Origin: Glandiceps talaboti | Lineage: Eukaryota > Hemichordata > Enteropneusta > Spengelidae | Length of the DNA stretch: 64,000 nt | NCBI RefSeq assembly: GCF_964340395.1 | Contig: NC_135561.1 | Location: 558,501-622,500, forward strand | Reading direction: 5' to 3' | Part shown: positions 59,901 through 64,000 of the stretch, piece by piece | Layout: every line of letters starts with the position of its first letter | Numbering within the stretch: position 1 is the first letter of the stretch | The notes under the pieces: model-generated | What the model was told of the DNA's origin: nothing | What the model saw: only the letters and a program-made list of their open reading frames with translations | The model's database searches: none | Made by a program: the position numbers and the translations under genes

Positions 59901-61666
59901 TTCCAAGTGTTATTACAATAGTATTTGAGGCACAAAATCTGTAGGGAATTTGTGCTGGGGTACATACATAATTGAATACGCCACTCCATATGCATTAAAC
60001 AATGATTTTGTTATGTTTTGTAACCATGGTAACAAAATGGAAATTTGGTAAAATTTATCGATTTCTGTGCCTTGTACCCATATTTTGGTAATAATAAGCC
60101 TCTGTAAAACATTTGAGAAACTCAGGTAGATTTTACCTAGACTTTTATATTTCAGTTAACATAATACTTTTTGATACTTTTGAAGAAAGAAAACCCATTG
60201 ATATATCTGTTTAAATTTCAGCTGGTAGTTTACTGTTGGTATCAGAAATGTAATATCTGTTTATCAAAATGTGTGTTTTGTTGTCTTTTTTCAGCTGGTA
60301 GTTTACTGTGATCTTCATGGACATAGTAGGAAACACAATGTATTTATCTACGGGTGTAATTCTCAAGCCAAAGAAGGTGAAAGCAGAGCTGCTTTGTTTC
60401 TTCAGGAGAGACTCTTTCCATGGATGATGTCTGTCAAGGTAATTTAAAGTCAAAATATTAAACCTTTTGCATTGTAAGGTTATAATACTGTTAAAGATGA
60501 TATTAATAATAAATGCACAACTAAAACTTAGTAGATGCTGTTCATTATCATTCTCAGGAAGTATGTATACATGAAAAATGTGTGCTTTCATTCAAACAGT
60601 AGCTGTCAACTATACTGTGTCATAAGTGTAGATATCGTATGCTGCATTAGAGATTGTGAGAGCTATGCTTGAAAAGTCTAGTTTCTATGGAAACAATTCA
60701 GTCCAGAAAAAGTTAAAGGAAGCAGTGAATAAAATACAGGATGGTCTATATTAATGACATTTTATTAGTAGTAACCAAGTACAATGTAGCCCCATCAGCA
60801 GTTGTAAATCAAAGTCAGTGTCAACATCTCAGTACCATGAATAATAACCCAACCCAAATCACAAATATACATTTTGATACCTTTGTGATAACACTAAATA
60901 TTATGTTAATTTTTGACCATGTAGGCTCCAGATAAGTTTTCATTCAGAGGCTGTAAGTTTCAAGTAAAGAAATGCAAGGAGTCTACTGGTAGAGTTGTAA
61001 TGTGGAGACAAATGGGAATAATGAATAGTTTCACTATGGAAGCTACTTTCTGTGGTAGCAAAAACTTACTCAGGTATGTAACAAAAACACATTATGCTGA
61101 ATAACATAAGCCATGATACATAATATTGGTCATGAAAAACTTATATACGTTGATAATTTTGTAAACTGGCTGAGCGTCAGTAACTTACGTTATCATTTAC
61201 CAATCCCAAATTAGTTTTCCTTCTTCATGTAGGTTGGGTAATTTATATGAAGGCATATTACAATGCAATTGTGTTCCCAATCTCATCTATTTACAGCTTG
61301 TTGCTCAAAATGTCTACAGTACCTATGATTATAGGAAAGGTCATACAATTTTGATCCAAAAATTTATGTTTTTTGCAAAATTTCAGTTTACGTTAAATTA
61401 AAATAACCACAATGCAATTCCCTGCGAAAGTTAACAGTTGGTAGATAGTATTTCTACCTTAAATAATTATAACAAATTATGAAAACAACTCCTCATAACT
61501 CTGAATTGACACCTCTATCTATGATATTCTTAATGACTATGTGTTTTATCTTACACTGTTACAGTACTGATCCACCTCGTCATTTTACTACCAAGGACTT
61601 TGAAGCCATGGGTAGACACTTTTGTGAAGTAGTCATGGAATACTCACGTGCCAAGGAGAACAAAAG
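14529..61666 (+). CDS. AGBL3-like: Cytosolic carboxypeptidase, CCP2/CCP3 (AGBL2/AGBL3) family (gene span, 3'-incomplete)
   Basis: M14-family zinc carboxypeptidase that in studied animals trims glutamates from tubulin C-termini or side chains. I assembled twelve coding exons, all junctions phase-consistent: 14529-14775, 25257-25404, 26055-26701 or 54938-55185, 57064-57256, 57833-57987, 58209-58366, 58624-58810, 59015-59142, 59661-59849, 60295-60438, 60925-61073, 61565-61666. The coding length is 815 residues plus two bases with exon 3a, 682 with exon 3b. In the long form the zinc ligands are His596 and Glu599 (HPGE) and His692 (CDLHGH). Asn655-Arg656 (ARDLNR) fit the substrate-binding pair, and Glu771 (TMEATF) the catalytic base; all are present, so the enzyme should be active. 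Wording such as [20 protein letters not shown] and MEATFCG is closer to CCP3 than CCP2 as I remember them. The C-terminal end is not found. Confidence 0.93.
14862..15219. repeat. 47-bp minisatellite starting 87 bases after CCP exon 1
   Basis: About seven or eight units built from CCAAGTCTCTGGGCTATACT and GTCAAGCCAGTATGTCAAGT, one of them shortened. Single diverged copies of the CCAA(G/A)TCTCT core occur elsewhere in the window (about 31933-31951; 43969-43984 inverted; 44029-44045). Confidence 0.85.
15936..15953. promoter_or_regulatory. CTCF-like motif
   Basis: AGCGCCCTCTATAGCTGG resembles the reverse of the CTCF core (AGCGCCCCCTGCTGG) with an insertion. It lies in CCP intron 1. A weaker match, AGCGCCATCTAC, lies at 41992-42003. 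These are motif matches only, and the same word can occur within repeats. Confidence 0.25.
16401..17375. repeat. 58-61 bp minisatellite, 17 copies, in CCP intron 1
   Basis: Seventeen units, each with GTTAAGGGCAGTAAGCAGGT, AAAATCTACAC(AC)AAGTTCC, CC(A/C)(G/C/T)GTGTTTTACCAGG. Length variants come from AC versus ACAC and a few single-base changes. Where units are 60 bp, both strands appear open with a 20-residue periodicity. That is a by-product of the repeat, not coding. GGTAAAA and TTTTACC within each unit can pair as a hairpin stem. Confidence 0.95.
20440..20476. repeat. (TATG)n microsatellite
   Basis: About nine TATG tetramers with one TGCATG interruption. Confidence 0.85.
21022..21070. repeat. 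(ACT)n/(AGT)n palindromic microsatellite
   Basis: About ten CTA/ACT triplets run directly into five TAG/AGT triplets, so that the junction is self-complementary and can fold back. Confidence 0.85.
21798..21838. repeat. (TA)n microsatellite
   Basis: A pure TA run of about 40 bases in CCP intron 1. Confidence 0.9.
24349..24381 (-). repeat. C-rich tract, G-quadruplex candidate on the minus strand
   Basis: A run of C4-C10 blocks separated by single A residues. The minus strand therefore has at least five G-runs of four or more, satisfying the usual G-quadruplex pattern. In the CCP transcript the C-rich strand is the sense strand. Confidence 0.7.
25257..25404 (+). CDS. CCP gene exon 2
   Basis: Acceptor TTGTGTTGTAG (AG 25255-25256), donor ACA|GTAAGT (GT 25405-25406), phase 1 in and phase 2 out. 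The codons split at the borders are GAG (Glu) and CA+A or CA+T. The 49 residues form a charged likely helix ([20 protein letters not shown], later [20 protein letters not shown]). It is possibly a coiled coil or a microtubule-contacting region, but no known domain is recognised. Confidence 0.75.
25537..25896 (+). other. Unassigned open frame in CCP intron 2
   Basis: A good acceptor-like sequence (CATCTGTTTTCATTAG) precedes 119 open codons ending in TGA at 25894-25896. The peptide contains [14 protein letters not shown] and a [14 protein letters not shown] segment, so it is Cys-rich in its second half. It cannot follow exon 2 in frame (phase mismatch leads to TAG within ten codons). It could be a chance frame, a relic of a mobile element or a terminal exon of another transcript. 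Confidence 0.2.
26055..26701 (+). CDS. CCP gene exon 3a (long alternative exon)
   Basis: Acceptor TTTCTTTCAACAG, donor GATG|GTAAGT, phase 2 in, phase 1 out, 647 bases. The first part is basic and Arg-rich ([18 protein letters not shown]). The middle is rich in Asp, Ser and His, with an acidic run ([20 protein letters not shown]). The end is a basic segment ([19 protein letters not shown]) and the tail [20 protein letters not shown]...TEPLSDDG. That tail is similar to the end of exon 3b (GPYWP...GPLF...PEPLSNAG), and CCP3 has a comparable proline-rich piece before its N-domain. Its length and acidic charge suggest a linker or a binding region specific to this isoform. Confidence 0.8.
27066..27136. 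repeat. (TG)n microsatellite
   Basis: A long, nearly pure TG run of about 70 bases shortly after exon 3a. Confidence 0.9.
28233..28445 (+). CDS. Candidate exon of unknown transcript
   Basis: An acceptor-like GTTCATCAG precedes 71 open codons that end at GGT|GTAAGT, a strong donor. The exon is phase 0 at both ends. The peptide ([20 protein letters not shown]... to ...[11 protein letters not shown]) has a coding-like mix with few low-complexity runs. It does not fit the CCP exon phases through these sites. With the nearby AG at 28239-28240 and the alternative donor G|GTGTAAG it would be phase 2 in and phase 1 out, the same as exons 3a and 3b. It shows no GPLF/EPLS tail. Function unknown. Confidence 0.35.
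28800..28960 (+). mobile_element. SINE fragment (3' part), same family as 46060-46360
   Basis: AATGCTTTTAAT...GAGGCTATA and GGATTATATGCTCCCACAAG...GTATAAAAGACCATTGTGGC match the right half of the element at 46060-46360. A 16-bp unit (AATAGGCTTAGTAC) is tandemly repeated inside it. Confidence 0.45.
30041..30400. repeat. 111-bp tandem repeat, 3 copies plus partial
   Basis: AGAAAACAGACAAATA starts at 30041, 30153, 30264 and 30375. Between the starts come CTCCCTATTTTATCTGTCCT and AATGAAAAGGTTGTGTCACC. More diverged pieces continue to about 30600. Confidence 0.85.
31120..31245 (-). mobile_element. SINE fragment, inverted copy of the 46060-46360 family
   Basis: On the minus strand, GGATTTGAACCACCAC, AATCAACCCAGCTGCATAA and a GGTAGGA segment align in the same order with 46173-46235. 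Confidence 0.5.
31641..31822. repeat. (TG)n-(TC)n-(TG)n compound microsatellite
   Basis: TG run (31641-31709), a GGTGGG-containing linker, a TC run (about 31749-31790) and a second TG run. Open frames across it are low-complexity and not coding. Confidence 0.95.
33010..33088. repeat. 33-bp direct duplication
   Basis: CAGTAATAACGTTAATATAT followed by GTTTCTGTTTAC is present twice in tandem. Confidence 0.8.
33660..33940. repeat. Tandem repeat, about 54-60 bp unit
   Basis: Five units of TTAATGGAGAGGGAC(A/T)TGAGTAG, ATATAATGTAGTGAGAGGGG, TTGTGAAATAG, with one internal insertion. Confidence 0.8.
34470..34582. mobile_element. Possible small inverted-repeat element
   Basis: GTCGCAAACC (34478-34487) and its reverse complement GGTTTGCGAC (34564-34573) border about 75 bases, with weaker complementarity further out. 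Too small and too short a match for a firm call. Confidence 0.3.
36480..36860. repeat. Degenerate tandem repeat, about 155-175 bp unit
   Basis: Three copies of an (A)CACATGTT(T/G)TATTACT...ATGAAAT(C)ACC block and two copies of an ACTAG(T)TCATTTTTAT-GGGGAGG block. An (ATTG)n run (36778-36806) lies inside. Confidence 0.65.
37667..37712. repeat. (TATG)n microsatellite
   Basis: About eleven TATG tetramers, preceded at 37633-37656 by a short (GTAC)n-like palindromic run. Confidence 0.9.
38876..38995. mobile_element. GC-rich MITE-like element with 10-bp inverted ends
   Basis: CAGTCGCTCG (38876-38885) and its exact reverse complement CGAGCGACTG (38986-38995) bound 120 bases that are much richer in G, C and CpG than the flanks. 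Inside, GGGCCTTCGGCCC occurs twice in tandem (period about 19), and each copy is itself a hairpin. No open frame of note. Confidence 0.5.
41400..41530. repeat. Short tandem repeat, 38-60 bp unit
   Basis: Three copies of GTTAACTCTCAA(A)GGGTAATT, TAAGGACACA(CA)TACAG, the last one diverged. Confidence 0.65.
43920..44048. repeat. Inverted copies of the minisatellite core
   Basis: AGCTAAGTCCCTGGGCA (43924-43940), GCCCAGAGACTTGGCT (43969-43984, inverted) and AGCCAAGTCTCTTTGCT (44029-44045) are the same core as the 47-bp array at 14862-15219. They are arranged head-to-head around TTACGTTT-like sequences. Confidence 0.5.
46060..46360 (+). mobile_element. tRNA-derived SINE copy
   Basis: An exact A-box pattern TGGTCAAATGG (46076-46086) and a near-consensus B box GGTTGGAGCC (46120-46129) stand at tRNA spacing. 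A body of about 230 bases follows. Pieces of that body recur at 28800-28960 and, inverted, at 31120-31245, which shows a dispersed family. The B box has G for C at the usual TTC position, so this copy is probably inactive. Confidence 0.6.
46441..46452. repeat. Poly-G run
   Basis: Uninterrupted G run following GAAATTGA. It is prone to sequencing error. Confidence 0.8.
47103..47222. repeat. Two-copy tandem repeat, about 63 bp
   Basis: GGAATGTTGTC(G/A)TTTGCAATTTAGTCAGG...ACACA(T/C)ACCA(G/A)TTTAGTC occurs twice. Confidence 0.75.
47880..47925. repeat. (GTT)n microsatellite
   Basis: Fifteen GTT triplets in a row. Confidence 0.9.
49908..50112. repeat. 63-bp tandem repeat, 3 copies plus partial
   Basis: Units start with AGGAATATTGCAG(C/A)ATGTGT and continue with TTTTGGCTGAAGTTGACT. 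Since 63 is a multiple of three, one frame stays open with a 21-residue repeat ([12 protein letters not shown]...). It has no ATG-led start of note, lies deep in an intron and is judged non-coding. Confidence 0.85.
51384..51620. repeat. Three-copy repeat, about 85-95 bp
   Basis: GAACATTTGCAGTGTCAA(A/G)CTG and CAGCAAGTCC(T/C)TG(G/A)(C/T)TAA recur at about 51385, 51480 and 51567. Confidence 0.7.
51673..51763. repeat. 46-bp direct duplication
   Basis: CATACATAATAAGTTTTGTA followed by ACCTACATGCCACTGTGTGT occurs twice with perfect identity. Confidence 0.8.
52119..52207. repeat. 42-bp direct duplication
   Basis: GAAGTTTTGGTGACAGCTTG and GCTATTTAATAGTATTAAAC are repeated perfectly in tandem, followed by a partial third start. 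Confidence 0.8.
53527..53600. repeat. (GATTA)n degenerate microsatellite
   Basis: GATTA pentamers, partly broken into GATA and GGATTA. Confidence 0.8.
54938..55185 (+). CDS. CCP gene exon 3b (short alternative exon)
   Basis: Acceptor CTGCCATTCAG (AG 54936-54937), donor GCAG|GTGAGT (GT 55186-55187), 248 bases, phase 2 in and phase 1 out, exactly as exon 3a. From exon 2 it reads [10 protein letters not shown] and so on, then a Cys-containing segment ([16 protein letters not shown]), and ends [17 protein letters not shown]...[11 protein letters not shown]. The tail matches that of exon 3a. The internal ATG at 54945 is only the third full codon, so this could also be the first coding exon of a transcript with its own promoter. 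Four Cys in a C-x-C...C...C-x-C layout (positions about 27-48 of the exon) are unique to this version. Confidence 0.8.
55369..55404. repeat. Perfect 17-bp hairpin
   Basis: CATAGACCCTCCACCAA (55369-55385), loop TG, then TTGGTGGAGGGTCTATG (55388-55404). It lies 184 bases downstream of the exon 3b donor, inside the transcript. Confidence 0.9.
56661..57001. repeat. Compound TG / TATG / TCTA microsatellite before CCP exon 4
   Basis: TG blocks with TATG interruptions (56671-56800), TATG repeats (about 56812-56852), TG again (to about 56900), then (TCTA)n at 56978-57001. It ends only 60 bases upstream of exon 4. The long open frame across it is low-complexity read-in, not coding. Confidence 0.95.
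57064..57256 (+). CDS. CCP gene exon 4
   Basis: Acceptor TTCATTGACAG, donor AT|GTAAGT, phase 1 in and phase 2 out. It encodes [11 protein letters not shown]...[11 protein letters not shown]...[20 protein letters not shown]. The [12 protein letters not shown] stretch is the signature start of the conserved N-terminal beta-sandwich domain that precedes the catalytic domain in all CCPs. Confidence 0.9.
57833..57987 (+). CDS. CCP gene exon 5
   Basis: Acceptor TATTTTTTTCAG, donor CATG|GTAAGT, phase 2 in and phase 1 out. It encodes [29 protein letters not shown] and [19 protein letters not shown]: the middle of the N-terminal CCP beta-sandwich, with the nearly invariant NRHTQWYYF and FNIVNL blocks. 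Confidence 0.92.
58209..58366 (+). CDS. CCP gene exon 6
   Basis: Acceptor TTTCTTTGTTAG, donor ATG|GTAAGT, phase 1 in and phase 0 out. It encodes [20 protein letters not shown], then ISYSRNY and YVLEWQM. The GMRPL(V/F)YSEK wording is close to CCP3. Confidence 0.92.
58624..58810 (+). CDS. CCP gene exon 7
   Basis: Acceptor TTTGTACACAG, donor GAAG|GTAAGC, phase 0 in and phase 1 out. It encodes [29 protein letters not shown] and [12 protein letters not shown]. The (C/V)YFAHCYPYT(F/Y)T block is the conserved join between the N-domain and the M14 fold. Confidence 0.93.
59015..59142 (+). CDS. CCP gene exon 8: zinc-binding HPGE
   Basis: Acceptor CCACTGTAACAG, donor AAG|GTATGA, phase 1 in and phase 0 out. 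It encodes [20 protein letters not shown] followed by [16 protein letters not shown]. His596 and Glu599 (long isoform numbering) are the first two zinc ligands. Confidence 0.95.
59334..59410. repeat. Poly-pyrimidine then poly-G tract
   Basis: T-rich run with scattered C (59334-59379) immediately followed by a G run with few T (about 59380-59408). It lies in the intron between exons 8 and 9. Length here is unreliable in most assemblies. Confidence 0.85.
59661..59849 (+). CDS. CCP gene exon 9: substrate-binding region
   Basis: Acceptor GTGTTGATAG, donor GAG|GTGAGA, 63 codons, phase 0 at both ends. It encodes [20 protein letters not shown] and [13 protein letters not shown]. Asn655-Arg656 correspond to the Asn-Arg pair that holds the substrate carboxylate in M14 peptidases. 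Confidence 0.95.
60217..60311 (+). repeat. Partial duplication of the exon 10 acceptor and start
   Basis: TTTCAGCTGGTAGTTTACTG (60217-60236) recurs 73 bases later at the real exon 10 border. The left copy keeps an intact AG and the first 16 exon bases (CTGGTAGTTTACTGTT in the copy, last base changed). Confidence 0.85.
60295..60438 (+). CDS. CCP gene exon 10: third zinc ligand
   Basis: Acceptor TTGTCTTTTTTCAG, donor AAG|GTAATT, 48 codons, phase 0 at both ends. It encodes [20 protein letters not shown] and CNSQAKEG...LFPWMMSVK. His692 in CDLHGHS is the third zinc ligand. Confidence 0.95.
60925..61073 (+). CDS. CCP gene exon 11: catalytic glutamate
   Basis: Acceptor GACCATGTAG, donor CAG|GTATGT, phase 0 in and phase 2 out. 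It encodes [40 protein letters not shown] and TFCGSKNLL. Glu771 in TMEATF is the catalytic base. The residue pattern of this exon (ATFCGS) is typical of the CCP2/CCP3 group. Confidence 0.95.
61565..61666 (+). CDS. CCP gene exon 12 (last confident exon)
   Basis: Acceptor ACACTGTTACAG, donor AAAG|GTGAGA, phase 2 in and phase 2 out. It encodes [20 protein letters not shown] and [14 protein letters not shown], the final helix of the M14 fold. In related proteins a further variable C-terminal region follows. Confidence 0.9.
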
Positions 61667-64000
61667 GTGAGATTGTAACTATGGCTGGTTTTACATTTTA
61701 GATTCTTATAAACATTAAGATAAATTGTTTGTTATAGCTGAAAAAGACTAACATTGAATATATCCGTCCAAGTTCTGTTTGTATTTTAACCTAATTATTC
61801 TATGAAATTTGTGTAATGTTATGGTGGTAAGTTATATCATGTCTTTAAAATCATGATATAGGCACAGAACTATAAGTTCAGAGTATAGCTGTTTATTGTG
61901 AGATGAATGTTGAGAGTTCAGCAACAACAATATAAAGGTGATGTTCAGTAGGATAATACTTGCAACTTGTATTTTTACTATTATGTTAATACATATACAA
62001 GGAAACTAGTAATAGTAATATACTCTAGGTTTGCTAGGAAGTATTTCATGTGTTATGTTGAATATTTGATACATGAAACAAATGATAGTCTCGTAAACAT
62101 ATATATTATTTATAAAAAGTAATCTTTTATTCTAACACAAACTTGAAAATTGCGAGAAATCTTTGATTGTAACCCACTTCAGTCTTTGTCAACAAATGTT
62201 TACCTTGATGCATTAGTAGTATGAGTATGATTCAGTTGTGTAATCCCATCCATATATGAATATTTTCTGTGTTTTTTTTGTGGGAGGGGTTTATTTTCAT
62301 TATAACAAGACTACATTGTACATTATACATCATACAATTCGTTTAGAAACTCTGGCAAATCCTATCTCCTTATAAGCAACATTTACACAGCTTTGATATC
62401 AACATATTCCATTCCTTGCTATTATTACATTGATCTGTGTGTCTTTCTTACTCTTTTGTCTGTCGTACTTGTACTGTTGGGTTCATTCAATAAATCATAG
62501 AGATGGCAAGTCACGCAGGTAATCCTCCCATTTTGAATTCCATAATTTGCTTGGAAACCTTGTAATGTAGGCATTGAATCCCACTTTAAAGTTAATAATA
62601 ATAAGCACTTACACATTGCTAGACAGTAAATGCATATAATGCCTTATGCACCAAGATACCACATTATGTAATGATAATGGACTGCTGGTGATCCACATAG
62701 CATGCTATGCACGATTTTAAATTTATAGTGTATTCCGTTATTTCACCAATTGTACAAACAGTACAACAGTAGAGGCACCTTGGTGAAAAACACAATGAAT
62801 AACTCTAACAAAGCTTACAAGATCTCTTCTCCTACCTTGTGAATACACATTACCTCTGTCTATATAGGCATATATCTGTTTGGTTACAAAATATCAAGTT
62901 TGTATCTGGTGTATTCATACAGTTGTCTAGCAAGCATAGTGGACAATCCAGGTCAAATTAGACTGAATTACTCATTGTTTGTTGGTGCTTCTGTTAACTA
63001 TTACATCAGCTAAACAGTAACAAGTGATTAAAATTGACTTTACATACATGACAACGGATGAATCTTACTGTCTAAGGTCAAACGAGTTCAATGTTATTCA
63101 CAAGTGGTCTGTATTTTGTCAATTATTTGTTCTTGCTCATGTTCCCTTCTAAAGCTCTTACTAATATTTGTGCTGCTATTATAGAGCAACTCTTCAACTT
63201 TCACACAGCAAGATGTTTATACTTTTTGGCACTGGTTAAATTCAATGATATCAAAAAAGTTAAATTTTTAATATGTATATGAGAGAAAACACTAGTTAGA
63301 TTATTTATTTTGACAAACTTCTGTTTTATTTATGATTATATATTCCATTTACCTAAAAGTAGTGTTAGATATTTAGAGATTAAAACTAGTGTATGGATTG
63401 ATATATACCCTGAAGGTGAAATGTGCAGCCACCATCTACGCCACAAAATGTTAACCATGATGTAACCCAAACAGACAAATAGATACAGCAAAGGAAAATT
63501 CCCTTAACTCTATCATCACTATTGTAGAAACAGAACAATAGTAATATAATAACATTACATTGAAAAGTAATAGAACACTATACTGCAGTATTAAATGTGA
63601 ATTTGTAAAATACTAAATTCCAATCTTTTGACCAACTTCAAATCCACATAGACATAATCAGTATTTATTGCATGGTGATTATATATCTGTTGTGATATAC
63701 TCAGTATGTTATTTATGGGTTACAAACAATGAAGGAACTTATCCTACATACATTTCATGTTGGTTAAAAGGAAAATAATATGCAAATGATGTCTTGGGGT
63801 TACATTTATAGATTTTGTCACACACACACAAAATAGACCTGTATGTCCTCTTTCTTCTGACACATGTATGGTGCACAATTTAAGGTCCATATATGCATTT
63901 ATTGGGTAATTTTTATCTTGTACTACAAATATCTGCACTTTAAATCAGTTATGTTCATTTGTATAAATTAAGTTTGTATGCTTGACTTCCAGTCTGTACT
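61667..64000 (+). other. CCP intron 12 and beyond; next exon uncertain
   Basis: AT-rich, with no long coding exon. Two acceptor-like sites could continue phase 2: a possible microexon at 62501-62518 (separate entry) and TTGACTTCCAG at 63982-63992, eight bases from the window end, which would continue AG+T CTG TAC. Neither can be proven here. Confidence 0.4.
62501..62518 (+). CDS. Possible 18-nt microexon of the CCP gene
   Basis: A pyrimidine-rich stretch (TCTTTCTTACTCTTTTGTCT at about 62441-62460) and an ATAG acceptor precede AGATGGCAAGTCACGCAG and then GTAATC. After exon 12 (ends AG, phase 2) it reads R-D-G-K-S-R and ends again with AG in phase 2. It can therefore be included or skipped without changing the frame. 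An 18-base match can arise by chance. Confidence 0.3.

Noticed and set aside
1-64000. CRISPR array, prophage, bacterial operon or plasmid features
   Set aside because: Tandem repeats here are true head-to-tail minisatellites without unique spacers, and genes are intron-split. The DNA is of animal type.

Overview
The window looks like AT-rich nuclear DNA of an invertebrate animal. Its genes are split by short and very long introns with canonical splice signals. Simple repeats, minisatellites and tRNA-derived SINE fragments are dense, and CpG-richer DNA is limited mainly to about 400-1170 and 5600-8140. I cannot name the species. The repeat style and the gene content fit a lophotrochozoan or an invertebrate deuterostome, but this is inference.

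Layout. (1) 1-1200: a small, apparently intronless gene (773-1165, +) encoding a stand-alone HIRAN-like domain, with a CCAAT box and an octamer just upstream. (2) About 3299-6442: a minus-strand gene with four well-supported exons and one likely last exon. It encodes a small protein with an N-terminal membrane segment and is not recognised. (3) 6443-14094: no coding sequence seen. This stretch holds CpG-richer DNA, promoter-like motifs, a foldback element (7608-8140) and several degenerate tandem repeats. (4) 14095-61666: one large plus-strand gene, a cytosolic carboxypeptidase of the CCP2/CCP3 (AGBL2/AGBL3) family, closest in my reading to CCP3. Its catalytic M14 domain lies in nine compact exons (57064-61666). 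Its N-terminal part is spread over about 41 kb. The C-terminal end lies beyond the last confident exon, probably outside the window.

The most interesting observation is that the CCP gene carries two alternative versions of its third coding exon, 28 kb apart: 26055-26701 and 54938-55185. Both start in phase 2, both end in phase 1, and they share a related GP(F/Y)WP...GPLF...EPLS...G tail. Either one joins exon 2 to exon 4 in frame, but splicing both together gives a stop after two codons. This is the pattern of mutually exclusive duplicated exons (or alternative N-termini). The long isoform would have 815 residues in the window and the short one 682.

Further splicing-related oddities in the same gene are a partial copy of the exon 10 acceptor that would act as a poison splice site, a possible 18-nt phase-neutral microexon, a perfect 17-bp hairpin after exon 3b, and a 17-copy minisatellite in intron 1 whose every unit carries a 3' and a 5' splice-site look-alike.
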